A DNA stretch of 6,791 bases, from positions 1 through 6,791 of the forward strand of contig URVL01000126.1 in the NCBI GenBank assembly GCA_900551265.1, given 5' to 3'. Source of the stretch: an uncultured Eubacteriales bacterium (GTDB lineage: Bacteria > Bacillota > Clostridia > Oscillospirales > QAMX01). Positions 1 through 6,600 of this stretch are shown here, one piece after another. A program made the translations under genes and the position numbers. Position 1 is the first letter of the stretch, and every line of letters starts with the position of its first letter. The notes under the pieces are model-generated. The model was not told where the DNA came from and did not search any database. It saw only the letters and a program-made list of their open reading frames with translations.

Positions 1-1134
1 CATCTGGATGCGCTCGCCATAGCGAATAACCCCCATTAGCGGCATGGATCCGGACTTCTGGATACAGCCGCAGCTTTTATCTTCAAGCGTTGTAATACCG
101 CCAGCCTTGTTGCCCGGACTGGGATTTTCATAGACGGCCTGCCCATGTGAGATGAAATAGTGCTTAAACCAATTCACAGCTTCTACAGCCTCATCAAATA
201 CCTGGCGGTTTACCGCGCGATTCATAATCAACGTTTCCGCGCCGAACGCCTCGGGAATCTCCGTCAAAATCGTACTGCCTCCGCAGGAAATCAGCCGGTC
301 GCTGAAACGCCCGACGACAGGATTTGCCGTAATACCTGAAAGTCCGTCCGAACCGCCGCACTTCAGGCCAACAACGAGCCGGGAAACCGGCAGAGACACG
401 CGGCGGTCATGCGAGGCCGTTTCGATCAGTTCACGTACAAGCGCAACGCCATCGGAAATTTCATCCGGAGTATCCTGACAGCAGAGAAATTTAATGCGTG
501 AAGCGTCATACATGCCAAGCGCGTCCTGCATACCGGAAATGGTGTTGTTCTCACAGCCAAGGCCCAAGATCAGTACGCCGCCAGCATTCGGATGCCGGCA
601 CAACGAAGTCAAAAGGCGGCGTGTGTTGGCATGATCATCACCGAGCTGGCTGCATCCATAAGGATGAGGAAACGCATAGACCCCATCGACCGTTCCGGTA
701 ACTTCTGCGGAAGCCAGCTCGGCAATTTTTTGCGCGACTGCGTTGACGCATCCAACGGTTGGAATAATCCAGATTTCATTACGAACTCCCGCTCGCCCAT
801 CAGCGCGAAAATACCCCATAAAAGAAGGTTCTGGAGAAGCAGGGGAGGGGAAGTCAAATTTTTGCGGTCTGTAGACGTATTCTGTGGTTTCAGAGAGATT
901 TGTTTTGACATTGTGTGTATGAACATGCTCGCCGGCACGAATATTGGCGGTCGCATGCCCAATTGGGAGACCGTATTTGATAACGTTCGAATCCTTGGAA
1001 ATTTCCATAAGAGCAAATTTGTGCCCTTGTGGAATATCCTGTAAGAGCGTTACGCCGCATACCGTGGCGCCCGCTTTCAGTGGCAAAAGGGCAACGGCCA
1101 CCGTATCAAGAGGATGTATTTGAATTGCATTCAT
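1..1134 (-). CDS. uxaA: Altronate dehydratase UxaA, partial (C-terminus beyond the left edge)
   Basis: Dehydrates D-altronate to 2-keto-3-deoxy-D-gluconate in the cytoplasm, the third step of galacturonate breakdown. The frame is open from the ATG at 1134 to base 1, giving 378 codons; E. coli UxaA is about 495 residues, so roughly 115 C-terminal residues lie outside. The N-terminal SAF-type domain (about residues 1-75) carries GHKFAL (37-42), VIKYGLPIGHA (51-61) and GEHVHTHN (68-75). The catalytic domain starts near GVRNEIWIIPTVGCVN (116-131) and has HPYGCSQLGDDH (157-168), GLGCENN (191-197), GLKCGGSDGLSGITANP (256-272) and YENPSPGNKAGGITTLEDKS (335-354). Cysteines 161, 194 and 259 sit in conserved motifs and are plausible metal ligands (inference). 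The start overlaps the uxaB stop as ATGA, and an AGAGGT ribosome binding site lies five bases upstream inside uxaB. It is the third gene of the uxaCBA operon. I see no frameshift. Confidence 0.96.
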   Translation of the reverse strand, partial: MNAIQIHPLDTVAVALLPLKAGATVCGVTLLQDIPQGHKFALMEISKDSNVIKYGLPIGHATANIRAGEHVHTHNVKTNLSETTEYVYRPQKFDFPSPASPEPSFMGYFRADGRAGVRNEIWIIPTVGCVNAVAQKIAELASAEVTGTVDGVYAFPHPYGCSQLGDDHANTRRLLTSLCRHPNAGGVLILGLGCENNTISGMQDALGMYDASRIKFLCCQDTPDEISDGVALVRELIETASHDRRVSLPVSRLVVGLKCGGSDGLSGITANPVVGRFSDRLISCGGSTILTEIPEAFGAETLIMNRAVNRQVFDEAVEAVNWFKHYFISHGQAVYENPSPGNKAGGITTLEDKSCGCIQKSGSMPLMGVIRYGERIQM

Positions 1135-2624
1135 AAAATACCTCTTGTTAACAGAAGCTGCTCCATGGCTTTTTCAGCACCATATGTCCGTATAGAGGAC
1201 AAATATGTTATAACGGCATCTGAAAATCCCGGAACTTCCATCAAATCGCACCCCCAAAAGTCCGTGCGATGGCAGACATTTTCGACAAGCGTCCGTTCAT
1301 CTGCACTGTGCTGTGAAGCAAAAAAGTCGAGCACTTTCTGATCATCCCGAATTTCGTAATGATCTTTACCGCGCGCGGCGATCCACTTCTGATTTACGAA
1401 AGAACCGCGGCTATAAAATTCTATAAGTGCTGCAAATGAAAACGCAATACATGGCGCAATGGCGTGTTTTTCCTGTAGATAGCCAAGAAGACTTGGCAGC
1501 ACTCGGGCACGCCATTTTGAAACCGAGTTCAAGGCAATGTCCAGCAGGCGATGGTCGATATAGGGATTTTCAAACCGATCGGCAACGGACGCGGCAAACT
1601 CACAGAGTTCCTGATGGGGAAGTGTTGTAATAGAAGGAATGATCTCTTCATAAATTAAGCGATCAACAAACCGGCGGATAACGGCGTCATGCATACAGTC
1701 GCGCACAATGTCCTGCCCGGCAAGGTAAGCCGCCAAAACCATACCGGAATGCGCGCCGTTCAAAATGCGTACCTTACGCTGCTTATACGGCGTGTGATCC
1801 GGTGTGATGAGGATGGGGAGGCCGGACGCACGGACAGGCAGCTCATCATACAAAGTGTCCGGTGCTTCAATGACCCATAAACCAAAATGCTCCGCCGTTA
1901 CGAGATTGCGATCCAGGTATCCGTTTTTTTCATTCATGTCTGCAGCTTCATTTCTGGGGTATCCCGTTACAATACGGTCGACCAGGGTGGAGCAGAATAT
2001 ATTTTCACGCGCTACCCATGCGGCAAATTCGGGCTCCAAATTCCAAAGCTTGATGTAACGTTGCACACACGCCGCAAGTTCACGCCCGTTATTGTCAATC
2101 AGTTCACAACTGAGAATCCAAAAACCGGCTCCGCCACTGCGCCACCGCCGGTACAAAAATTGTGTTAGTTTGCCCGGAAAGGAATTTGCAGGTTTGTCGT
2201 CAAGCCGGCAGGAAGGATCAAAGGCGATTCCCGCTTCCGTTGTATTGGAGACGATAAAGCGCAAGTGTGGATTATCCGCACAGGCAAGGAATGCGTCGTA
2301 ATCTGAATAAGGGTCAATACAGCTGGCGACGGATGAAATAACACGCCGTTCGTCTATACGACGTCCATTTTCACTGCCGCGTAAATACAGGGTATAAAGT
2401 CCCTCCTGCGCATTAATTTCTGCAGCGCGCCCCTGCGAAATGGGCTGAACAAGCATAACTTTTCCATAAAATGCGCCTTTTTCGTTCATTACGTCAAAAA
2501 AGTAATCAACAAACGCACGCAAAAAATTCCCCTCGCCAAACTGCAGGACGCGCACAGGTGCGTCTTGCAAAACGTAACCGGAGTACTTTGCTTCCCTCAG
2601 AGTTTTATAGTTTAACAGCTCCAT
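1131..2624 (-). CDS. uxaB: Tagaturonate reductase UxaB (altronate oxidoreductase)
   Basis: Reduces D-tagaturonate to D-altronate with NADH, the step after uronate isomerase. The 497-residue product is close to E. coli UxaB (483) and belongs to the long-chain mannitol dehydrogenase family of polyol-specific dehydrogenases. The N-terminal nucleotide-binding domain opens with VLQFGEGNFLRAF (26-38), followed by SNTTEAGI (126-133) and DRIVTGYP (216-223). The C-terminal catalytic domain has KVRILNGAHS (284-293), the family K-x4-N-x2-H active-site signature (Lys284, Asn289, His292), and SVSKWRARVLPSLL (367-380). Fructuronate reductase UxuB is a related alternative, but the N-terminal LNYKTLREAKYSGY region, the length and the uxaC/uxaA neighbours favour UxaB. 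The ATG at 2624 has an AGAGGA ribosome binding site five bases upstream, within the last uxaC codons. It overlaps uxaC by 20 bases and uxaA by 4, which suggests translational coupling. Confidence 0.95.
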   Translation of the reverse strand: MELLNYKTLREAKYSGYVLQDAPVRVLQFGEGNFLRAFVDYFFDVMNEKGAFYGKVMLVQPISQGRAAEINAQEGLYTLYLRGSENGRRIDERRVISSVASCIDPYSDYDAFLACADNPHLRFIVSNTTEAGIAFDPSCRLDDKPANSFPGKLTQFLYRRWRSGGAGFWILSCELIDNNGRELAACVQRYIKLWNLEPEFAAWVARENIFCSTLVDRIVTGYPRNEAADMNEKNGYLDRNLVTAEHFGLWVIEAPDTLYDELPVRASGLPILITPDHTPYKQRKVRILNGAHSGMVLAAYLAGQDIVRDCMHDAVIRRFVDRLIYEEIIPSITTLPHQELCEFAASVADRFENPYIDHRLLDIALNSVSKWRARVLPSLLGYLQEKHAIAPCIAFSFAALIEFYSRGSFVNQKWIAARGKDHYEIRDDQKVLDFFASQHSADERTLVENVCHRTDFWGCDLMEVPGFSDAVITYLSSIRTYGAEKAMEQLLLTRGIL

Positions 2625-4044
2625 TTTGTTCCTCTAGGCCAAATCCAAAATAACGGTTTGTGTTATTGAAAGAAATGTCACGCACAATACCGCCGAGCAT
2701 CTCTATATCATCGTGTATTTCACCATTCTCTGCCCATCCGCCAATTAAGTCACAGAGTATACGCCGGAAATACTCATGGCGCGTATAACTCAAGAAACTG
2801 CGGCTGTCAGTCAGCATCCCAATAAACGCACCCAAGATGCCAAGGTTGGCGACGTCGGTCAGCTGTTTCCTCATTCCGAGATAGTGATCGTTAAACCACC
2901 ATGCAGCGCCAAGCTGCACGCGGGAAGGTACGTCGGAATCCGTTTGGAAACAGCCTGCCAGCGAGGCAAAGGCCTCATTATCGTATTGATTCAAACTGTA
3001 TAGCACGACTTTAGGCAAGGCATTTCGCCGTTCCATAGCATTCAAAAATGCGGCAAGTTTTTCTGCACTGTTGCCGGTAGCGACGGCATCATACCCCGTA
3101 TCGGGGCCAAGTTTTTCAAACATGCGGGAAGAATTGTTGCGAATACAGGAAACGTGCAGCTGCATCACCCATCCGCGTTTTGCATATTCGTCGGCAACGG
3201 AAAGCAGTATGGCAGTTTTAAAACGATCGCCGTCCAGGCGGCCGACGGGGGAGGTGAGCGCATGTGAAAAAATGGCGTTTAGTTCCGATTCGGTTGCCTC
3301 TTCATAGACGCAATAGTCAAGGCCGTGATCACTGGCGCGGCATCCATGTTCAGCAAAGTACGCAATCCGCTCTGACAGAGCGCGGCGAAGCATTGCAAAC
3401 GAATCAATTTGATATCCTACAACGGCAGAAAGTTGTTTGATATAGGCGCCAAAACCAGGTTTGTCCACATTCATGGCCTTATCCGGTCGGAAAGCCGGAA
3501 GCACTTTGACATGGCAGGTCGGATCTGCGGCTATCTTTTCATGCCATAGGAGGCTGTCTGCCGGGTCATCTGTTGTGCAGATCAGACGGACGTTGGAGCG
3601 GTTGATAATACCGCGCACGCCCATGTCCGGACGCGCTAGGACTTCGTTACAGTGATCATAGATCGCGCGGCAGTTTTTGCTGTTTAAAGGTTCCGTTACG
3701 CCAAAGTAGCGTTTCAACTCCAAATAAGTCCAATGGTACAGCGGATTCCCGATGGCGCGCGGCAGCGTGCTGGCCCAAGCCTGAAAGACACGGTAAGGAT
3801 CCCCCTGTAAGCCGCCCGTTATATTGCGCTCTGGAATGCCGGCACAGCGCATGGCGCGCCATTTATAATGGTCGCCGCCAAGCCAGACTTCCGTAATATT
3901 TTTGTAATGGTGGTCCTCATAAATTTCCCGAGGATCTATATGACAGTGATAATCTATGATGGGCATTTTTTCGGCATGGCCATGATATAGACGTTTGGCA
4001 TAGTCCGTGGAAAGTAAAAAATCTTCTGACAAAAATGGTTTCAA
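2605..4044 (-). CDS. uxaC: Uronate isomerase UxaC (glucuronate isomerase)
   Basis: Cytoplasmic amidohydrolase-superfamily isomerase converting D-galacturonate to D-tagaturonate and D-glucuronate to D-fructuronate, the entry step of hexuronate catabolism. The product is 479 residues from a TTG start at 4044; E. coli UxaC is 470. The metal-binding DYHCHIDP places His33 and His35 at the same numbers as I recall for E. coli. Further conserved blocks are GGDHYKWRAMR (57-67), CTTDDP (156-161), FRPDK (185-189), QLHVSCIRNN (295-304), LGPDTGYDA (312-320), WWFNDH (382-387) and LTDSRSFLSYTRHEYFRRIL (411-430). An in-frame TTG at 4062 would add six residues but lacks a ribosome binding site. The chosen TTG has GGGAGAGGTGAG just upstream and gives MKPFLSEDF, matching the E. 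coli N-terminus. First gene of the operon, directly behind a strong promoter. Confidence 0.96.
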   Translation of the reverse strand: MKPFLSEDFLLSTDYAKRLYHGHAEKMPIIDYHCHIDPREIYEDHHYKNITEVWLGGDHYKWRAMRCAGIPERNITGGLQGDPYRVFQAWASTLPRAIGNPLYHWTYLELKRYFGVTEPLNSKNCRAIYDHCNEVLARPDMGVRGIINRSNVRLICTTDDPADSLLWHEKIAADPTCHVKVLPAFRPDKAMNVDKPGFGAYIKQLSAVVGYQIDSFAMLRRALSERIAYFAEHGCRASDHGLDYCVYEEATESELNAIFSHALTSPVGRLDGDRFKTAILLSVADEYAKRGWVMQLHVSCIRNNSSRMFEKLGPDTGYDAVATGNSAEKLAAFLNAMERRNALPKVVLYSLNQYDNEAFASLAGCFQTDSDVPSRVQLGAAWWFNDHYLGMRKQLTDVANLGILGAFIGMLTDSRSFLSYTRHEYFRRILCDLIGGWAENGEIHDDIEMLGGIVRDISFNNTNRYFGFGLEEQNGAVKL

Positions 4045-4048
4045 AATA

Positions 4049-4060
4049 CTCACCTCTCCC
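4049..4060 (-). promoter_or_regulatory. Ribosome binding site deciding the TTG start of uxaC
   Basis: On the minus strand this reads GGGAGAGGTGAG. The GAGG core ends eight bases before the TTG at 4044, close to ideal spacing. The alternative in-frame TTG at 4062 lies upstream of this site and is preceded only by AT-rich sequence, and the in-frame GTG at 4053 lies within it. The site therefore fixes the uxaC start at 4044. Confidence 0.85.
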
Positions 4061-4087
4061 AAAATATTAACGAAAACCTACAAAAGA

Positions 4088-4116
4088 ATTATAACAAGGA
4101 GAACTACTGATTGCAA
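4088..4116 (-). promoter_or_regulatory. Sigma-A-type promoter of the uxaCBA operon
   Basis: On the minus strand the -35 box TTGCAA (4116-4111) is followed by exactly 17 bases and a perfect -10 box TATAAT (4093-4088). Transcription should begin near 4081 and leave a leader of about 37 bases before the uxaC TTG. It lies downstream of the terminator of the preceding unit, so the uxa genes are an independent transcription unit. No attenuator hairpin or riboswitch is visible in the short leader. The start site is inferred. Confidence 0.85.
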
Positions 4117-4117
4117 G

Positions 4118-4160
4118 ATTGTACGCTAAACAATGAAAGATTCCGAAAGATAATCAATGT
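4118..4160. promoter_or_regulatory. Candidate operator region upstream of the uxaC promoter
   Basis: Just upstream of the uxaC -35 box is a cluster of short repeats, given here in plus-strand order. The inverted repeat ATTGT-N7-ACAAT spans 4118-4134. The 7-base direct repeat GAAAGAT occurs at 4135-4141 and 4145-4151, exactly 10 bases (about one helical turn) apart. TAAWCAATG occurs at 4127-4135 and 4151-4159. The end of the cluster, GATAATCAATGT (4149-4160), recurs at the promoter of the upstream regulator gene. This fits binding of a transcription factor to a sugar-acid-controlled operon, but no known ExuR, UxuR or KdgR consensus could be assigned by eye. No uronate regulator gene is visible in the window. 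Confidence 0.4.
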
Positions 4161-4176
4161 TTGGTGGCGAATGGTA

Positions 4177-4212
4177 GAAAAATTGGCATTTGAGCGAAAG
4201 CTCAAATGCCAA
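4177..4212 (-). terminator. Intrinsic terminator after the acyl-CoA synthetase gene
   Basis: A perfect 13-bp inverted repeat (arms 4183-4195 and 4200-4212) surrounds a four-base loop. On the minus strand it is followed at once by TTTTTC, as expected for a Rho-independent terminator. It begins 9 bases after the synthetase stop codon. On the plus strand there is no T-run after the hairpin, so it should work only for minus-strand transcripts. It separates the regulator-synthetase unit from uxaCBA. Confidence 0.92.
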
Positions 4213-4221
4213 CAAGAAGAC

Positions 4222-5868
4222 TTATGAATTTTTTTCTCGCAACTCTACACGACGAATTTTTCCGGAAATGGTTTTTGGAAGCTCAGCAACATACTCGACC
4301 AAACGCGGATATTTATACGGCGCAGTATGAACCTTTACATAATTCTGAATTTCCTTCGTCAAAGCTTCTGTCGGTTCATACCCGCGATTTAATACAATCG
4401 TCGCTTTCACAATTTGTCCGCGAATGGGATCCGGCGCACCTGTAACGGCGCATTCCAGTACAGCAGGGTGCTCCATCAAGACGCTTTCCACCTCAAACGG
4501 CCCGATTCGGTAACCAGAAGATTTGATCAGATCATCGGTACGGCCGACATACCAGTAGTAATTATCTTCATCACGCCAGGCAACGTCGCCGGTATGATAC
4601 ATACCATTACGGCAGACATATTGGAAACGTTCTTCATCATGTAGATATCCACCAAACATTCCGATTGGGAACCCATCATCCAAGCGAATTACGATTTCAC
4701 CGGACTGTCCCGGGCGAACACTTTCGCCATTCTCATCCACAATGTCTGTATGATAGGCAGGGGAGGGACGGCCCATGGAACCGGGACGCGGCTCCATATA
4801 TCGCTGGGTCAGAACCGTCAATGTCGTTTCTGTCTGACCAAAGCCTTCGCGAAGTTTTAAACCGGTCGCCTTCTCAAACGCGTAAAAGACCTCCGGATTC
4901 AGCGCCTCGCCGGCGATGGTAACATGCTGAAGGCTGGAAAGATCGAACTTGGAAAGATCCTCTGCAATAAAAAAACGATAAATTGTAGGCGGCGCACAGA
5001 ACGTTGTGATATGATATTTTTCAATCATGGACAGGGCGTCGGCGGGTTTGAAACGAGTAGAATAGTCATAAGTAAAGATGGCTGCTTCACAAAACCACTG
5101 ACCATAGAGCTTACCCCATACTGCTTTGCCCCAGCCGGTTTCGGCCATGGTAAAATGAATGCCGTTTGGATCAACGTTGTGCCAATGTCGCGCCGTCACA
5201 ATATGTGCGATTGGATAGGCAAAATTATGCCATACCATTTTGGGTTGTCCGGTCGTGCCAGACGTAAAATACAGCAACATCATGTCGCGCCAATGATTTT
5301 CCACGCGTTCAAATTGATCGGACGCTGCGTCTACCAACGAAGCGAAATCATCCCAACCGTCCATATGGCCGCGTACGCCGAATTTATGTTTCAGCGTAGG
5401 GCACTCGGCCTGCGCCTCATCGACGCTCTTTGCAATGTTGCCGTCGGCCGTACAGACGATGGCGCAGACGCCGGCGGAATTGAAACGGTAAACCAAATCT
5501 TTTGCCATCAACATATCCGTGCCGGGAATTGCCACGGCGCCCAGTTTACAAAGCCCCATAATTGCATACCAGAATTCATAGTGACGCTTTAAGACAAGCA
5601 TAACCATGTCGCCTTTTTTGATGCCGGCATCACGGAATACATTTGCAGCTTTATTGGAAAGACGGCTGATATCGCCAAACGTAAATTTTCTCTCTTCGCC
5701 TTCGTCGTTGCACCAAAGCATGGCAAGACGGTCCGGAGACTTTTTTGCCAATACATCCACCACGTCATATGCAAAGTTAAAATTTTCAGGAACGTGAAAT
5801 TTAATATCCTGAAGCAACCCCTCGGGGGATAATTGCTCTTCTACATAATCTTCATATACATAACTCAT
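4222..5868 (-). CDS. AMP-forming acyl-CoA synthetase, medium-chain (MACS/ACSM-like) type
   Basis: Activates a carboxylic acid to its CoA thioester with ATP through an acyl-adenylate, releasing AMP and pyrophosphate. The 548-residue length is typical of the ANL superfamily. Motifs from the ATG at 5868 are the phosphate-binding loop TSGTTGQPK (202-210), AGEAL (319-323), GFGQTET (342-348), YHTGD (424-428) whose aspartate binds the ribose, the hinge region GRTDDLIKSSGYRIGP (442-457), and PKTISGKIRR (531-540) with catalytic Lys537. The block ETGWGKAVWGKLYGQW (243-258) resembles medium-chain acyl-CoA synthetases. Chain length and aromatic versus aliphatic preference cannot be told from sequence alone. 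I see no signal peptide or membrane segment. It lies 10 bases after the regulator gene and before a strong terminator, so it is the last gene of a two-gene operon. An in-frame TTG at 5937 lies inside the regulator gene, has no ribosome binding site and is unlikely to be the start. Confidence 0.92.
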   Translation of the reverse strand: MSYVYEDYVEEQLSPEGLLQDIKFHVPENFNFAYDVVDVLAKKSPDRLAMLWCNDEGEERKFTFGDISRLSNKAANVFRDAGIKKGDMVMLVLKRHYEFWYAIMGLCKLGAVAIPGTDMLMAKDLVYRFNSAGVCAIVCTADGNIAKSVDEAQAECPTLKHKFGVRGHMDGWDDFASLVDAASDQFERVENHWRDMMLLYFTSGTTGQPKMVWHNFAYPIAHIVTARHWHNVDPNGIHFTMAETGWGKAVWGKLYGQWFCEAAIFTYDYSTRFKPADALSMIEKYHITTFCAPPTIYRFFIAEDLSKFDLSSLQHVTIAGEALNPEVFYAFEKATGLKLREGFGQTETTLTVLTQRYMEPRPGSMGRPSPAYHTDIVDENGESVRPGQSGEIVIRLDDGFPIGMFGGYLHDEERFQYVCRNGMYHTGDVAWRDEDNYYWYVGRTDDLIKSSGYRIGPFEVESVLMEHPAVLECAVTGAPDPIRGQIVKATIVLNRGYEPTEALTKEIQNYVKVHTAPYKYPRLVEYVAELPKTISGKIRRVELREKNS

Positions 5869-5878
5869 GAACCAGAAA

Positions 5879-5886
5879 TCACCTTT
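5879..5886 (-). promoter_or_regulatory. Ribosome binding site of the acyl-CoA synthetase gene
   Basis: The minus strand reads AAAGGTGA, and its last three bases are the TGA stop of the regulator gene. The ATG at 5868 follows 10 bases later, a rather long spacing. Ribosomes finishing the regulator would end on this site, so translation of the synthetase is probably coupled to that of the regulator. It is the best available support for the start at 5868. Confidence 0.6.
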
Positions 5887-6457
5887 CGTTATTTCGCCGA
5901 ATGACCATCGCCAGGAATTTACAGGGCTTCCCACCAACGGCGATCATGCCATGGCCGCGATTGGAATCATAATATACGCTGTCGCCGGGATTCAGTACTT
6001 CAACATGTCCGTCGTAAACAAACTTCAATTGACCTTCCAACACCATGTCAAATTCCTGATCGTCGTGCGAGCTGAGTGTAATCGGTTTGTCCTGCTCGCT
6101 TTCGCGATAAGGCGCAGTAACGATAAAAGGTTCAGCCAGACGCTCGCGAAAAAGCGCCGCTTTATTTTCATACTGAAACCCTTCTCTGCGCTTAATATTC
6201 AGACCTTCTCCGGCACGCGTGAGACAGTAGCCGCGCAGGCGCGGCTGTTCCCCGGTTAAAAGTTCCATCATGTCCACGTCAAAACGATTGGCGCAAGTAT
6301 ATAGGAAGGTAAACGTAAAATCACGTGCTCCGCTTTCATACTCTATATACTCGGCTTCACTGACGCCACAAATTCGAGCCATCTCCGCAGTGCTAATATC
6401 AAGAATTTCACGCAGGCCACGTATTCGTTCGGCAATTGCAAGCAGATGATTATCCAT
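5879..6457 (-). CDS. XRE-family transcriptional regulator with C-terminal cupin domain
   Basis: A 192-residue soluble DNA-binding protein of the HTH_3-cupin architecture (PuuR/SutR-like layout). The N-terminal XRE helix-turn-helix spans about residues 6-67 (RIRGLREIL, then STAEMARICGVSEAEYIEYE). A linker (70-125) leads to a cupin barrel at about 126-187. Cupin motif 1 is reduced to SHDDQEFDMVLEG (130-142), keeping His131 and Glu135 but with Asp133 where many cupins have a second histidine. Motif 2 is NPGDSVYYDSNRGHG (156-170) with His169. The start at 6457 was chosen for its AGGAGGG site six bases upstream; a longer in-frame start at 6520 would run through the promoter. The gene lies directly before the acyl-CoA synthetase, so control of that gene in response to a carboxylate or acyl-CoA ligand bound by the cupin is plausible (inference). 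Self-regulation is also possible, since a near-palindrome overlaps its own -35 box. Confidence 0.9.
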   Translation of the reverse strand: MDNHLLAIAERIRGLREILDISTAEMARICGVSEAEYIEYESGARDFTFTFLYTCANRFDVDMMELLTGEQPRLRGYCLTRAGEGLNIKRREGFQYENKAALFRERLAEPFIVTAPYRESEQDKPITLSSHDDQEFDMVLEGQLKFVYDGHVEVLNPGDSVYYDSNRGHGMIAVGGKPCKFLAMVIRRNNER

Positions 6458-6463
6458 GAAAAA

Positions 6464-6470
6464 CCCTCCT
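6464..6470 (-). promoter_or_regulatory. Ribosome binding site of the XRE-cupin gene
   Basis: AGGAGGG on the minus strand is an almost perfect match to the anti-Shine-Dalgarno sequence and ends six bases before the ATG at 6457. It rules in that start over the upstream in-frame ATG at 6520, which lies at the -35 box. Confidence 0.88.
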
Positions 6471-6491
6471 ATTTTAAAAATTGTGGAATTA

Positions 6492-6520
6492 ATTATACCA
6501 AAATAAAACATGATAATCAA
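6492..6520 (-). promoter_or_regulatory. Promoter of the XRE-cupin/acyl-CoA synthetase operon
   Basis: On the minus strand the -35 box TTGATT (6520-6515) is separated by 17 bases from a perfect TATAAT (6497-6492). The bases TGG just before the -10 box make an extended -10. Transcription should start near 6485, about 28 bases before the ATG. The -35 box lies inside TGATTATCA (6519-6511), a palindrome with a central T, flanked by ACA and TGT. A protein bound there would block RNA polymerase, which suits a repressor. Confidence 0.8.
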
Positions 6521-6549
6521 TGTGACATTCGTATAAGAAATACCCGCCC

Positions 6550-6587
6550 AAAATTAAAAATACGGTGCGTTTTTTACGCACCGTATT
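6550..6587 (-). terminator. Intrinsic terminator after the truncated flavoprotein gene
   Basis: A perfect 12-bp inverted repeat (arms 6559-6570 and 6576-6587) has a five-base loop. On the minus strand it is followed by TTTAATTTT. It begins 13 bases after the stop codon at 6601. No T-run follows it on the plus strand, so it should end only transcripts coming from the right edge. Confidence 0.9.
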
Positions 6588-6600
6588 CATGCAGGATCTT

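Noticed and set aside
609..1016. A 135-codon minus-strand open frame within uxaA
   Set aside because: It is a different frame from the conserved UxaA translation, which is uninterrupted through the same bases, so it is a shadow and not evidence of a frameshift.
498..1044. Overlapping plus-strand open frames across the left part of the window
   Set aside because: They lie antisense to a continuous, strongly conserved altronate dehydratase frame and have no ribosome binding sites or recognisable motifs.
4119..4133. Possible catabolite-responsive element (cre) at TTGTACGCTAAACAA
   Set aside because: It has a TG...CG...CA look, but the spacing is one base short of the cre consensus and the AA before the CG is not matched. 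It is better described only as part of the repeat cluster.
4183..4212. The strong hairpin as a mobile-element end or small-RNA structure
   Set aside because: Its place just after a stop codon with a T-run on the minus strand is fully explained by an intrinsic terminator, and no target duplication or transposase is present.
4924..5592. A 222-codon plus-strand open frame opposite the acyl-CoA synthetase
   Set aside because: It is antisense to well-conserved adenylation motifs. Its composition looks like a reversed coding strand, and it has no ribosome binding site.
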